Shown: positions 42,370 to 54,264 of the stretch, piece after piece | Layout of the letters: each line of letters opens with the position of its first letter | How positions within the stretch are numbered: position 1 is the first letter of the stretch | Assembly: GCA_963383645.1 (NCBI GenBank) | Contig: OY726569.1 | Span: 33,567,592-33,631,591, forward strand | Reading direction: 5' to 3' | Length of the DNA: 64,000 nt | Source of the DNA: Muscardinus avellanarius | Taxonomy: Eukaryota; Chordata; Mammalia; Rodentia; Gliridae | Notes under the pieces: generated by a model | The model's database searches: none | Told to the model about the DNA's origin: nothing | Seen by the model: only the letters and a program-made list of their open reading frames with translations | Program-made: the position numbers and the translations under genes

Positions 42370-43129
42370 CTGCAGATGCTTTTCATTTTCATATAATAAG
42401 TTAAAGAAATAGTTGTATTTATCTCTATTTGGTATAACAGCATCTTTATTTTCGGTCATAGCTATTTATATTAATAAGCTTGAATCAGAGATGGTAGTAG
42501 AGAAAATAGTTTTGGTGATAAATTTAGTATAATTCAAAGAATGGTTGCTCTTTGATTGGCATGGTCTCTAAAAGTGAGAATTTAGGTGTCTAGAAAAATG
42601 TAGATCAATTACGATAAGAGAGCAAACTTGTAAAAAGAAATGACATTTTAAACTTAAACATAGAAGTTTTAAATTTAAATTATTCATTAGTAAAACATTA
42701 AGAAAATTATTAGCATAATAATTGTACATGTAACATTTATGTCAGTTGCTCAACTTGAATTCAAGATGAGGGACTTTTAAAGGAAGAAATTAATAGAATA
42801 CAGAAGCTAGATAGCAAAAAAAACCTAAGAAAGCTTGGTTTAATAATAATAAATACACAATAATAGATCTAATTTTTAGAAGAAAATTAAGGAGCAAGAG
42901 TGGAGGGAGTTTACGTTTAACAATGTTAAGTACAAAACAACTTTAGGTAATTATAGGATTTAACTAGACCTCATGGATTGAAGATAAAAATGGAAAACAA
43001 AATCTTATCCAAAATGAGAAATCCATATTAATTTTGATATAACCAAGCCAAAAAAAGAAATTATTAGTTGGAATTTGTTAATTTAGATGAAAAATAGAAC
43101 AATTTACATATATTTCATCTTTACAAAAA
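42370..43129. other. AT-rich stretch, nothing recognised
   Basis: No repeat or gene signature. Confidence 0.55.
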
Positions 43130-43312
43130 TGGTAGGTGCTAGGTACTTTTTTCATTGTTTGCTCATAGGATTTCTAATGCTTCAAAACCCTCAAAAAGAA
43201 GGCACTACTCTTTTAATTTTACATTAGTTCAAATAAAGTAAGTGTTTTGCCCATAATTGTGTATAAATGAATTCTGGAGCTGGGACTCAGATTCATTGTT
43301 TCAAAACTTGTC
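43130..43312 (+). repeat. MIR SINE (ancient)
   Basis: GGTGCTAGGTACTTTTTTCATT ... AAAACCCTCAAAAAGAAGGCACTACTC...TTTTACATTAG ... GTAAGTGTTTTGCCCATAATTG ... CTGGAGCTGGGACTCAGATTC follows the MIR core and 3' region in order (AACCCT.TGAGGTAGG.ACT, TTTACA, TAA.TTGCCCA, GAGCTGGGATT). Confidence 0.72.
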
Positions 43313-43954
43313 CCTTTCTACTTTCTATATTCTTCTACTTTATCAAATTTATATAAGATAAAATGCAGTGAACATATTGTGGAACTAGAATACAAAATTC
43401 TACATAAAATTAACAAAGATATATATTTTGTGAAGTTTTCTTTCTTTCATTTCCGATGTATTATACAAGCGTTTTACATTTTTCTCCAAGCACTTTGTCT
43501 TTTGTTGAAATGTCACAATGTTTCAGCATTTGCTTATACTTCTTTATTCTCACTCAGAATTTCACCAAATCTGTCAGTTTCCACATGCCTACCGCCTATA
43601 TGTACCTGTCTTCAAATTTGTGTCCTTAGGAATTTAAATTCTTACATTAAGGTTTATTAACATTTCAACTAATTGTACCATTATTGACCCAACCATCTCT
43701 AGAAATATTGAGCCATGAATGTGTTTCTTCAATTCCTGTAGCAATTTACTCTTTTTATTCCGTTGAAGAAATTATGTCATATGTCACTCTTTTCCACACC
43801 TATAAACTGCCTTAGTTTAACTTCTCAAAAATTTTCTAATAATTGTAATAGGAAACTAGCTATTTTTCTTACTTCCAATGTTATGCCTTCAATCTTCACT
43901 GCCTCCACAACCCAAATGTTGACAACAGAACAGCTTAGAAAAATTTAGTTACTC
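43313..43954. other. Unique stretch
   Basis: Short open frames at 43,379 and 43,763 have no recognisable domain or coding context. Nothing else identified. Confidence 0.5.
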
Positions 43955-44712
43955 TATAATTACAAAAGCCAACTCCAACTAGAATGGCGATCATTTAAAA
44001 CACAAACAACAAAGACTGGTGAGAATGTGGGGAAGTGGGACCTCTAATACATTGCTGGTGGGATTGCAAATTAGTACAACCACTTTGGAAAATAATATGG
44101 AGGATCCTTAGAAGAATGAGAACAAACTTATCATATGATCCAGCAATACCACTTCTTGGGTATCTACCCAAAAGAATGGGAACCAAACTACCAAACTAAT
44201 GCATGAATATCTATGTTCATAGCCGCACAATTCCTCATTGCCAACCATAAAACCAGCCAAAATTATGAGATACTTACACAATGAAATTTCACTCAGGCAT
44301 AAAGAAAAACACAATTACATAATTTACAGGGAAATGGATGGAACTGGAGAACATTATGCTAAGTGAGATTAGTCAGTCACAAAAAATAAGAAATCAGATG
44401 TTCTCCCTAATATATGAAAGCTAGGGAGAAAATGGATCACAGGAGGAACTCTAGACAAAGAAGGAGATACTATAGATGAGCAAATAAGGTGAACTAACTG
44501 AGGAGGATGGGAGGGCAGAAGAGGTAAATTTTCTAAAGTACATGATGTTCATTAACAAACATATCAAAGTCAATTACTAAGCTAAATATGAGAAGGAGGA
44601 GGAAGAAATGGGGTGGGAATTGTGTAAGGGCTAATTGTTGATGTGTGCATGTATTCCAGTAGATGTATAACTACACTGCACCAATATATATTTTTAATAA
44701 AAGCTTTCATTT
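43955..44712 (+). mobile_element. 5'-truncated L1 (older 3' UTR type)
   Basis: Starts in ORF2 C-terminal text (AACTAGAATGGCGATCATTTAAAACAC ... GGTGAGAATGTGGGGAAGTGGG ... CATATGATCCAGCAATACCAC). It ends with the older 3' UTR type, CTACACTGCACCAATATATATTTTTAATAAAAGC. Frames are broken. Confidence 0.93.
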
Positions 44713-45099
44713 TCTGGTTATAGCATGTATATACTGGTGTTCTGTAGAAATAGTTTAAGTGGAATTATGGCAATATATATAGTAAAAACATGTTACCTCA
44801 AAGCCTTAAATTGCCTCTCCAATTTCTGATAGTTATACATGGTTCCCATTTTACTATCTCAATATAAATATAAATCAAATATATCTGTAATTTCTAGGGT
44901 CACGGTGACCACTTAGAAATGTTTTATATTAATTCTAGGCAAAAGAAAGATGAGAATCGATAGTCATAATCTTTATCTGTTTTATTTAAGTAGACAGATA
45001 TAATAACTTATTATATATTTATGTCCTAACATTTGTTATTGTTTAAGAAAAGATTATACATACAATAAAGGAAATAATAATAATACTTCACCTAAATTT

Positions 45100-45835
45100 T
45101 ATTTGTTATACTTTCATTGGTGCACTATAATCTCATATCATAATAAAGTTCATTGTGATGGGGACATACATGCTCACAGCACTTGGTGAGTTTTCTGGGG
45201 CTACCCCCTCACTTTCCCCTTCCTCATACATGATAATCAGATTGGCACTCGTATTCTTACATATGTATATAAGTCAGTGGAAGTGTTTTCTTTATTAATT
45301 CTCCCCTTCCTCCACCACATTCTCCCCAAGACCCCCTCCCTGACTCCACTGCAGTTTTTCTTCCACAATCTAAATTCAATCTTTTATCCCAATTACTCCC
45401 TAAGCTTTCTCGTATGAGAGAAAACATATGTCCTTTCACTTTCTGTTAATGGCTAATCTTCCTTAACATAAAAGTCTCCAAGTCCATCCATTTTTCTGGA
45501 AAGAAAATAATTTTGTTCTTTTTATTGCTAAGTAGAATTCTACTGTGTGTATATCACATAATTTTTTTTTGGTGGTGGTACTAGGGTTCCTGGAAACCCT
45601 TCTATCTCCGGGCTACAGTCCTAGACATATTTTATACTTTTTTATTTGGAAACAAGGTTTCTTAAGCCAGTGACGCTGCCTTTGAACCTGCGTGATCCTC
45701 CTGTCTCCGCCTCCCAAGCGCGGGGATTACAAGTGTGTACCACCATGCCGTGCTATATCACTTAATTTTATAATCCATTAATCTGTTAAACACCCAGGTT
45801 GGTTCCATAATTTGGCTGTTTTAAGATAAATATTT
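45100..45835 (-). mobile_element. 5'-truncated L1, minus strand, split by a SINE
   Basis: Begins TTTCATTGGTGCACTATAATCTC, continues with C/T-rich antisense 3' UTR and ORF2 end (AGAGAAAACATATGTCCTTTC, AGTAGAATTCTACTGTG). It resumes after the SINE at AATCCATTAATCTGTTAAACACCCAGGTTGG and ends near 45,835. Confidence 0.92.
45565..45753 (-). repeat. B1-ID dimeric SINE, short-linker type
   Basis: GGTGGTGGTACTAGGGTTCC ... AAGCCAGTGACGCTGCC ... GTACCACCATGCCGTGC. Flanked by TATATCACATAATTT (45,550-45,564) and TATATCACTTAATTT (45,754-45,768). Inserted into the L1. Confidence 0.94.
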
Positions 45836-45983
45836 ATAAAGACTAAGTGATATGTTCATCCACTAGCACTACACAATTTTTAAAAGTGCATACTCAGGTA
45901 TTCACCACCATTCTCATTTTTTATTCAACATTGATTGTTCATAAGAATTTACTCTCTTCCAAAAATATAAGAGCTCTATTACT

Positions 45984-46161
45984 CACCAAATTTTGAAGTA
46001 ATAATAAAGGTAAATGATAAATGATATCATTAGAAATCTATAATTATAGTGATAAAATATCTTTGGAAAGTATAATAGATTTATTCACCAAAATTTTAAA
46101 GTAATAATAAAGGGAAATGATATCTTAAGAAATCTGCAACTATGGTGGTTAAAAAATATCC
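45984..46161 (+). repeat. ~102-bp imperfect tandem duplication
   Basis: CACCAAATTTTGAAGTAATAATAAAGGTAAATGAT ... AAATATC (from 45,984) recurs as CACCAAAATTTTAAAGTAATAATAAAGGGAAATGAT ... AAATATC (from 46,086), followed in both by GAAATCT.CAA/ATAATTAT-like text. Confidence 0.75.
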
Positions 46162-46436
46162 CGAATTGTAATTTCATTATGAAATCACAGGCACTGCTAA
46201 CATTTTATTTTGTATTACTGAAGTTATAAATTATAAAGTTATAATTTTATAATTATAGAAATTATTAAAATTGGAATTCTACCCAAAAAATATTTTGGAA
46301 ACTCATGAAATCAGGGTGCCAAACCTTATTCAGAGCTTCTTTAGGCAGAGAACTGTTCTCCTACTGAGATGGTTTTCATTATAAAAAAAATGACACAATG
46401 ATAACCATACTTGTATGCAGATATATAAACTATATT

Positions 46437-46479
46437 CAGAGCTGTCAATTCAGTGAAGATCTATGACATTTCCTCTATC
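46437..46479 (+). repeat. 43-bp low-copy repeat, copy 1
   Basis: CAGAGCTGTCAATTCAGTGAAGATCTATG...CCTCTATC, matched at 47,310 with about five mismatches. Confidence 0.7.
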
Positions 46480-47309
46480 TTGTTTTAGAGTCCATATATT
46501 TTGCATATTGCTTCTTGATGTAGCACATTATCTCCACTCTAATTTCAACCAAGACAAAGGCTATGCCACAGTGAAACCTTGCCTATTTAAGAATGTCTTG
46601 CTGTTAAACACTCACATAAAATAAACAAATAATTGCTCAAAGAAAAAAAATGAGGCGTTTATAATATTATTACTTAAATAATTGTGTTGTTTCCATGATT
46701 ATTCTTAACCCCAAAGCAATATTTATTGCAATAGAACAATAAACAATTGCATGTGAATACAGAAATCTAAAATCCTTGAAATATTACCAGCTTCTTGGAT
46801 ACTGCTTTGTGGGCTATGGAAGAGAAACCTGAAGAGGTTGTGTTATACATAATTTAAAATTCGGTTCTCTTTTGTACAGCAAGGGAACAAGGCCGGAATA
46901 TGTGTGAAAATGCTAGTAAAAGGGAAGAGACACAGAAGTCTGGGTTCACACCCAATAATGCAGTCTGAATGGCTATCCAAAGTCAACATCAAGAAAGCTA
47001 TTCAGATCTGCTTTATAGAAGTTGCTTTTCTAGGATGAAAATTTTTATGGATTTTTTCCCTTCATGTCAGCAACTTTATTTCTAAGAGAGATTTCAATTG
47101 CTTGATGTGGAACTTCAATAAATCTGGGGCAACAACCAAACTGCCAGAGGGAATGATAAAGCTGAATGAAATCTAAAAAGATTTACTATTAGTCAATATG
47201 TAGAGAGAAATTTATTCTACCATTAAAGATTATATTTTCCAGCCAAAAAAGAAAAAAAAAAAGGATGACGTAGGAGGTAGTCTTATATCAACAGATTGCT
47301 GATGCAATT

Positions 47310-47352
47310 CAGAGCTGTTAATTCAGTGGAGATCTATGGTATTGCCTCTATC
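47310..47352 (+). repeat. 43-bp low-copy repeat, copy 2
   Basis: CAGAGCTGTTAATTCAGTGGAGATCTATG...CCTCTATC, same orientation as the copy at 46,437, 873 bp away. Confidence 0.7.
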
Positions 47353-49976
47353 ACCATCTCTGCCTTCGCCTTGGGTGATCTTCACAGGCCGACTGAGAGC
47401 CACACACATTTTGTGGAATGCATCTTCCTTAAAAGTTCACTTGGAGGAAAGCAATTCCCACCAGGTTTAACCTGTGAATTATGTCTGAAAAATACAGTTA
47501 TTACAATTTTCCATTTCTGAGCTGATGGCTAGATGTGCCCACCTTGCTGTAAAGCTGAATTGCTTATATGTGGAGCCTGAGGGGAAGTAAATGTAAAAGA
47601 ATGTAGGGAGTAGTAACAACTACAATTCTAAAGAATTCATCTGTCTTAAAATGGCATTAAACACTTCTCTGCACCCACTTTCCTTCTGTTTTGCATTAAT
47701 TATTCTACAAATTTTAAGTAAAGTTATGGAAATATTATGTTCCATATACAGAAATAATGTGAAGTGAAGCTTTGTCACCTTATTGATATCACAGAAAATC
47801 AACCTTACTCTATAAAAATGACTGTTTTAGTGAAATAGAATATAAAAAATGCAAAGCAGTTTTCTTTAGACATCTCCAACTTTGTCAGTGAACTTATAGG
47901 TCAATATGGAAAAATACCACTTAAAATAGATATATTGACTCCTAAATTTTGTATTAATTTTGTCAGAAGAAAAACAAAGTGTGATTAGAATAGGATATAA
48001 TTGAATGACTCAATGCTATAGATAAAAATTGTACATACATGCACATAAACATGGTATTTTACATGCAGAATCTAATCAAGGCCCAATTTCAAAGAATGCT
48101 GAATATAGTAGTTAAAAATTAACACAGTGATGAAAACAAAAAAGAACCAATATCAGGTATGAATTGTCAAACTTTTCACTCACCTGGAATGATCTATTTG
48201 AACTTTCTTAAGGGTCATTTGGCCCTTGCTTGTGATTGACTAGACCTAAGTGTTTGTGAATTTGGAGTCTTTATTTGCATTAGAAACTAGGATAATCTAT
48301 CATCAAATAAATTTTTTGCTTTAATTCTTTCATAATATATAAAAAACAGAAATGTGAACTTCAAAGGGCAATACTCTTACTTATTCTCATATAAGGAGAA
48401 TGATTTTTAAAAATGAATTATAACATTTAAACTAAAAATATCATGTTTGTTAGGAAAAACAATAAAATGTATTTTCTCATTTTCTGAGTTCCTTCTCCAA
48501 ATATTTAATGCTTTAGATATTTCTTCAATAAGGTATTTTAATAAAAATGAATATGAAATATTTTGCAATCCCAAGAAGAATGAGGTGATATTATGGTTCA
48601 TTATAAAAATTAGATTTGGAAGTAAGTATAATTTCTCTCTTAAAAAGAGGAAATTAGAAAATATCCAGATAGAGGAAATAGTATTAATTATCTTAATTTT
48701 TAGTTCCATAGTCATATTTCAATGTGACTACCCAAACACTCTTCTTTATCTAAGAAAGAAGTGGTTGGAAAATAATATAACAATTAGTTCAACTCTAAAT
48801 ATATAAATTATCTTATAAAAGCACTGATATTTATATGTGATCCAAATAATACTTTGGAACCTCTAAGATATCATATAAACTGTACAGTATAAAGTAACAG
48901 CTCTGTCATACATTCATATAAATAATCCTAATTTTTTGCAACTGTTTACTTGCATTTCTCAAAGAAATTTGAAATATATCTAAATCATAGTATAAACAAT
49001 CCAAAACTATACATATGCTCCAAAGTCTCTTTACCTGTTACTCTCAATACCATCAAAATCTTTTTCAAACTCTAAGATTCAAGATCCAGGTTCTTCATTT
49101 TCCTTCATCCATTTAACAATCACAATGATTCTCACTCCTATATCATTTTTCTTAACTCTTATTTTCTAGTTCTGTATCTTTGCCCTAATTTTTCTAAGTA
49201 TCCATTTTGAAAGTTAAGAACTCTAAATGACCACTTAACTTAGAAGTTGAGGAACAAAAAGTTTATACCTACGGCATAACTCTCTGGGGATAAATAAAGA
49301 CTAGGCATAAGTTGTGTAAAGTAAAGCAATAATGAATATTATTATCACTCACATTAATTAAGCTTTTATTAATGTTACATATTTATCACAATATGAGTTT
49401 ATTAGCTAATTAGTTCTCTTGAGAAAAATATTTTCCGTCCTTTGACTAAGAAAATTAATCAGGTTTCTGAAATTACACATTTGAAATAATGTCAAATTCT
49501 GAATGTCTGTTATGGATACAATTTTATTTTCCCAGTTGATTTCTATGAGTATCTCTCCACCAAACAGGAATAGAAATCTCTTTGCATCATATGAGCTGCA
49601 AACATTTTCTTTCTCTTAGGTTTTACTACCATAAAATTGTTGTTGTTGCTAAAATATTAAGTAATCATCAATATTTGTGAATATACATTTTCATAGTTTG
49701 GAGTAATCAATTTATAGAAACAAAGAACACTTCAAATTGATGAATAAAACATTCATAGTTTATGCAATCTAGTAAATAATTCAAGTCAGAAATAATTCAT
49801 CCTTCTATCAGAGTATTTAAAGTTTATGTTTGATTGTTTAGGTCCAATTGAGAATATTTTAAAGTTTTATTTTATAGGAGTGAGTGTATGTGACTCCATG
49901 AAGTTGACCAGAAAGTTTACAAGCAAAGAAATTGAGTTGAATTCCTTTGGCATTCTCCCTTAGGGGATATTAGACT

Positions 49977-50092
<116 letters not shown>

Positions 50093-50094
50093 TT

Positions 50095-51157
50095 ACATAG
50101 TCTTCAGTGCATAGGAATAGGGCAGAGAACTGTAGGTAAAGAACCAATATAACCCAGGCTCCTGCCAAAAATGGTCCATTCTCCAGGAAGGAAAGCCAAC
50201 ACATCTGAAGCAACAGCAAAGTAATAATACATTATACAGTGTGTATGTATGCATTATAACTCTTCAAATGATCTGAAGGCAGTCATAAAAATTAAAAATT
50301 TTTTCATTGAAAATATGAATTATGATCAATACATTAAAGGATTGGAAAAAGAAAACCATAAGGAGCAATACAAAGAAAAGAAAAAACTAGAGAAAAGTCA
50401 AATATTCAGGAATATTCTTTTAGAAAATTGAACATATATATGAACAGAAATGAAGAAAAAATTTGGAAAGCATTGTGATATAGTGTAACACAGAATTCAC
50501 TGAGGAATCGTTTTCTATAAAGTTCCAAAATGTTTTAATTTTCCTATGTTAAATTTTAGTTTGTTGTGTATCTGTGGAGAATTTCAACTTTTTAGGAACC
50601 CTTCATTCACGATCTCTCTCTCTTCTTTGCCACTTAAGCATTAGCATCTCCTATTTCCTTCCCATTAACACATCCCTGGCTTCATGTCATTTGCTTATTA
50701 TCACCTCCCCTGGAGAAAACCAAAAAATAACTAAATAATTAAGAGAAAAATACACACCAGTCAGTCACTGCTTATTTTAATTCTTAACCATTTTGCTAAT
50801 ACTTTAAGTTAAAAATGGGGTTTAAAAGTACAGGCTATAATGAAGCTTTAGGATTTTCAGAGAAATTTAATTAATTAAAATGTGAAGTTTTAATGAATAT
50901 TTTTAGGGGGGAGGTGGTAATTTAAAGAAGAGCTATCTTTGAGATAACTGTCATTGAATAAAAGAAAATTTGCTAATTGTGTCTTTCTCTATTGACATTA
51001 TTAAAAAGACAAAGAAACAGATCTTGAGAAAATGTCGTAAAAATCACATCTAGAATTTAGCCTTTCAAAATAGTCTATGAATAAAATTTAAATATACTTA
51101 AAACAATTTATTTTGCGATTTGAAGATTGATTTTCTTTAGTGATATATATGACATAT
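50095..51157. other. Unique AT-rich stretch
   Basis: Nothing recognised. Confidence 0.55.
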
Positions 51158-51322
51158 GTTTTTTATTTTTTTATTATTTTTTTATTGGTGCACTGTATTC
51201 ATACATCATAGTAGGATACATACTTTTGTAGACATACATGCACACTTTTCCCAGTCAGCCCCCACCCAATCCCCACCTCATTCTCTCCCTATCCCTCCCT
51301 CCCATGCTTGGCTTAGTAGTTG
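51158..51322 (-). mobile_element. Short 5'-truncated L1 3' end, minus strand
   Basis: Poly-T, then TATTGGTGCACTGTATTCATAC ... CAGTCAGCCCCCACCCAATCCC ... CTCCCATGCTTGGCTTAG. Only ~165 bp of the older 3' UTR type is present. Confidence 0.9.
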
Positions 51323-52284
51323 ACATCTAGTATTATGGCAATTTATCTAAAATTAAAAATGGTAATCTCACATAACAGTTTCATTTGTTTGATACCAAGC
51401 TTTTGATGACCTAAAGATGACATTTCAATATTTCTTTTTGCTTTCTTTCTTACCAGAGAATATTTTTTTTCTATTTTTTAGGTGAAACTATCATATATTT
51501 ATATATTTATTTTTCAGAAAAGAATCCATCCTAATATGGAATATGGACTCTAGGTACCCAAAACGATCTTGAAAAAGAACAAAGCTAGAAGATATATATT
51601 TTCTTACCTATATGTCAATATATAAGATATATATGTTTACACAGATATATTAATGACATATATGTCATAAAGAATAGTATTTTTCTAGCCATCTAAAATA
51701 AAGACCAAAAATAACTGTGGCAGTGCCTGTGGATATTGAACTAAATATAAGAGAATTCCTTACAAAATAGAGGGTATAATGTGAAATGTGATAGAATGTG
51801 CACACCTTCTAACTTCCTAAAATTTAAATATTTAGTAATTGGGTAGGAAACACGAAAGCAATCTTGCCCAGACTTAAAGACAGAATTCATTAGATATTCT
51901 GAGACTTGCTTTTTTATGAACCAGAAACATTGCCAATTTGTTAATTTTCCTAGAAAGACTTAAAATAACATTAAAAGTGGCTTCTATGACTATCTCCGGG
52001 AATGAAAATAAATTTAAAAGAGAAAAGAGGATGTGCATTAATTTTTATACTATATATTTAACTATTATTTGTCATAAAAGCTTATAATCCTTTTGGATAA
52101 AGTTTCAAAAATAAAACAGACTATTATCAGTATTAATATATGAAATAGGATTTCTACTTTTTGTTATTTAAATGTCATAATCACAAAATAACACTGACTT
52201 TCTTAAATTATTTAAAAAATAAAAATCTACTGTTTTTATTTTGTTGTTTTGGTGACGTGAACCTAATGATTATAATAATTAATA
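51323..52284. other. Unique AT-rich stretch
   Basis: 51,545-51,600 (ATGGACTCTAGGTACCCAAAACGATCTTG...AACAAAGC) faintly resembles L1 ORF2. The rest is unrecognised. Confidence 0.45.
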
Positions 52285-52430
52285 CTGAATTCCAAGGTGA
52301 AAGTGTCACCATATTTTCTATTAAAATCAACCTTTCTGTTGGTATTTTCCCCAAAATTCATAAATTCATATTCTTCATATTCATTCTTTCTCTTTTTATT
52401 CCTCTCCTCTCCCTTCCTCTCCCCTCCCTG
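52285..52430 (+). repeat. Inverted repeat, left arm (~146 bp)
   Basis: Begins CTGAATTCCAAGGTGAAAGTG and ends in a pyrimidine tract (CCTCTCCTCTCCC...). Its reverse complement occupies 53,228-53,371 with about one substitution and one small indel. The arm abuts the next SINE directly. Confidence 0.95.
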
Positions 52431-52640
52431 GGCGTGGTGGTGTGCACTTGTAATCCCAGCACTTGGGAGGCTAAGACAAGAAGATTGCACAGGTTCGAAG
52501 CCAGCCTCAGCTACTGAGTGAGGCTCTCAGCAACTTAGTGAGACCCTGTTTCCAAATAAAATATAAAATAGGTCTGGGAGTAGAGCCTGGAGATAGAAAA
52601 GCCCCTGGGTTCCACCCCCAGTACCACAAAAACTTAAAAA
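52431..52640 (+). repeat. B1-ID dimeric SINE
   Basis: TGGGCGTGGTGGTGTGCACTTG ... CAGCTACTGAGTGAGGC ... GGTCTGGGAGTAGAGCCTGG ... TTCCACCCCCAGTACCAC and an A tail. Confidence 0.93.
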
Positions 52641-52754
52641 AAAAAAAGGATGTTTGTATATATGTCAATATATGTATTGACATCCCATCATTTAATTCCT
52701 AAAAAAGAAAATAACACTACAATGCAAGCATATTTAAATATTCTAAAAGAATCA

Positions 52755-52870
52755 AACCCTTAGTTTTAGAGACATTAAATTACTTGCCCAAGATGTCACA
52801 GTTATGTGAGTGATGCAGGATTTTTACACGTTGTTAAGCGTTAGTCTTCATTCTTACTGCCTTTCTTATT
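52755..52870 (+). repeat. MIR SINE (ancient)
   Basis: TTAGTTTTAGAGACATTAAATTACTTGCCCAAGATGTCACAGTTATGTGAGTG follows the MIR 3' half (TTAA.TAACTTGCCCAAGGTCACACAGCTAGTAAGTG) closely. Confidence 0.75.
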
Positions 52871-52965
52871 TGTATGTTACACAAAATTCTACAATAAATT
52901 TTTGTAAAAGAGTATCTGTGAATATAGTGAATAAATACATAATTGATGAACTAATTTTGAAAGGT

Positions 52966-53130
52966 CTTAGCTTGGCATGGTGGCACACACCTGTCATCCC
53001 AGTACTTGGGGTGAAACAGGAAGATCACAGGTTTGACGGCCACCTCAGCAATTTAGTGAGACCTGTTTCAAAATTTAAAAATATATTTAAATAGGGGTGG
53101 GGCGTATTTCATAGGTAGAATGTCTCTGGG
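52966..53130 (+). repeat. B1-ID SINE with truncated ID half
   Basis: TAGCTTGGCATGGTGGCACACAC ... CACCTCAGCAATTTAGTGAG ... GGGGTGGGGCGTATTTCATAGG. The ID half ends at TGGGTTC, where the (GA)n tract begins. Confidence 0.85.
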
Positions 53131-53134
53131 TTCT

Positions 53135-53138
<4 letters not shown>

Positions 53139-53202
<64 letters not shown>

Positions 53203-53227
53203 GAGAGAGAGAGAAGAGGAGGGGGAG
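53139..53227. repeat. (GA)n / (GGGGA)n polypurine tract
   Basis: Pure purine strand of ~90 nt between the truncated SINE and the right arm of the inverted repeat. Confidence 0.95.
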
Positions 53228-53371
53228 GGGAGGGGAGAGGAGGGGAGAGGAGAGGAAGAAAAAGAGAAAGAATGAATATGAAGAATATGAATTTATGAAT
53301 TTTGGGGAAAATACCAACAGAAAGGTTGATTTTAATAGAAAATATGGTGACACTTTCACCTTGGAATTCAG
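53228..53371 (-). repeat. Inverted repeat, right arm (~144 bp)
   Basis: Reverse complement of 52,285-52,430. Its outer end is GGAATTCAG at 53,363-53,371. The flanks beyond both arms differ and show no target duplication. Confidence 0.95.
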
Positions 53372-53961
53372 ACATACAAGAGGTATACAAGATACAATAT
53401 CTCTGTGTGCTCAGGTTAATAAGGAATCAAATAATTCGTTTTTTTCTAGTAATTTATATTTTACTAAAGTTTATATTGTTATTTCAAATAACCATATTTT
53501 AGAGACATTAAGATTGTCATAAAATGATACTTTGGGTGAACATAAGCAACTCAATGTGTATTTTAGTATTTGTTACTTGCTATGAATGCATTTCAAGTTA
53601 TGATCTTATATCTTTTGTATATATAATGTCAATAAATATAAATTTAAATCTATTCACAAATATTTATATGTGACATGTTCTGGTGGACTTCTGTTAAATT
53701 TAACAGTTTAATTAATTGTTATACACATAGTAGTTAATATTACTTTTAACAATAATAATGTTTAATAATAATATTTGACATTTATTAGCCTCACTTTAGA
53801 TCAGATTATACATATGTTGTCATAAGGCACACAAAAACACTATACACATATATGTTTAAAGATAGAGAGGTATTATATATTGACATGTATTGATGTATAC
53901 ACACATGCACACACACACACACACAATACACTCATCACATTTTTATATCAAGAAACCTGCT
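53372..53961. other. AT-rich stretch with short (CA)n
   Basis: (CA)n at about 53,908-53,926. 53,755-53,840 may hold a MIR remnant, but this is too weak to claim. Confidence 0.5.
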
Positions 53962-54052
53962 AGGCCTGCAGAAGTGGCTTAGTAAAAGAGTGCTCAACTA
54001 ACATGTAGAAGGCCATGGTTTCAATTTTAATACTTCCAGTAAAAAAAAAAAA
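53962..54052 (+). repeat. Single ID (tRNA-Ala-derived) SINE
   Basis: AGGCCTGCAGAAGTGGCTTAGTAAAAGAGTGCTCAACTAACATG...GGCCATGGTTTCAATTTTAATACTTCC then A13. It keeps the ID layout of A box, anticodon-loop region and B box. Confidence 0.75.
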
Positions 54053-54264
54053 AGTAGTCCTGCTAATTTAAAAACCATTTTGTTTATTTTCTTGTTGACA
54101 TTTTTGATATAGACTTAAAATGTATTCTCACCCAAAGTTTCCTAACCCTGAAGTATGGTTTCAAGCCTGAATTATTGAGCCTTACAGGATTTCTCTGAGT
54201 GATAAAAAAAAATGATGTTTCAGTCATGAAGTCACTAATTTTTTTCCCCCCAAATTTACAGTGA

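Noticed and set aside
48407..48806. Overlapping 102- and 119-codon frames on opposite strands
   Set aside because: AT-rich unique DNA, no domain, no coding-like context; such lengths are expected by chance in 64 kb.
52285..53371. Inverted repeat as the ends of a DNA transposon
   Set aside because: No target-site duplication outside the arms, no transposase remnant, and the spacer holds only SINEs and a MIR.
53962..54052. tRNA gene on the plus strand
   Set aside because: Same reason: ID SINE with an A13 tail and no foldable acceptor stem.
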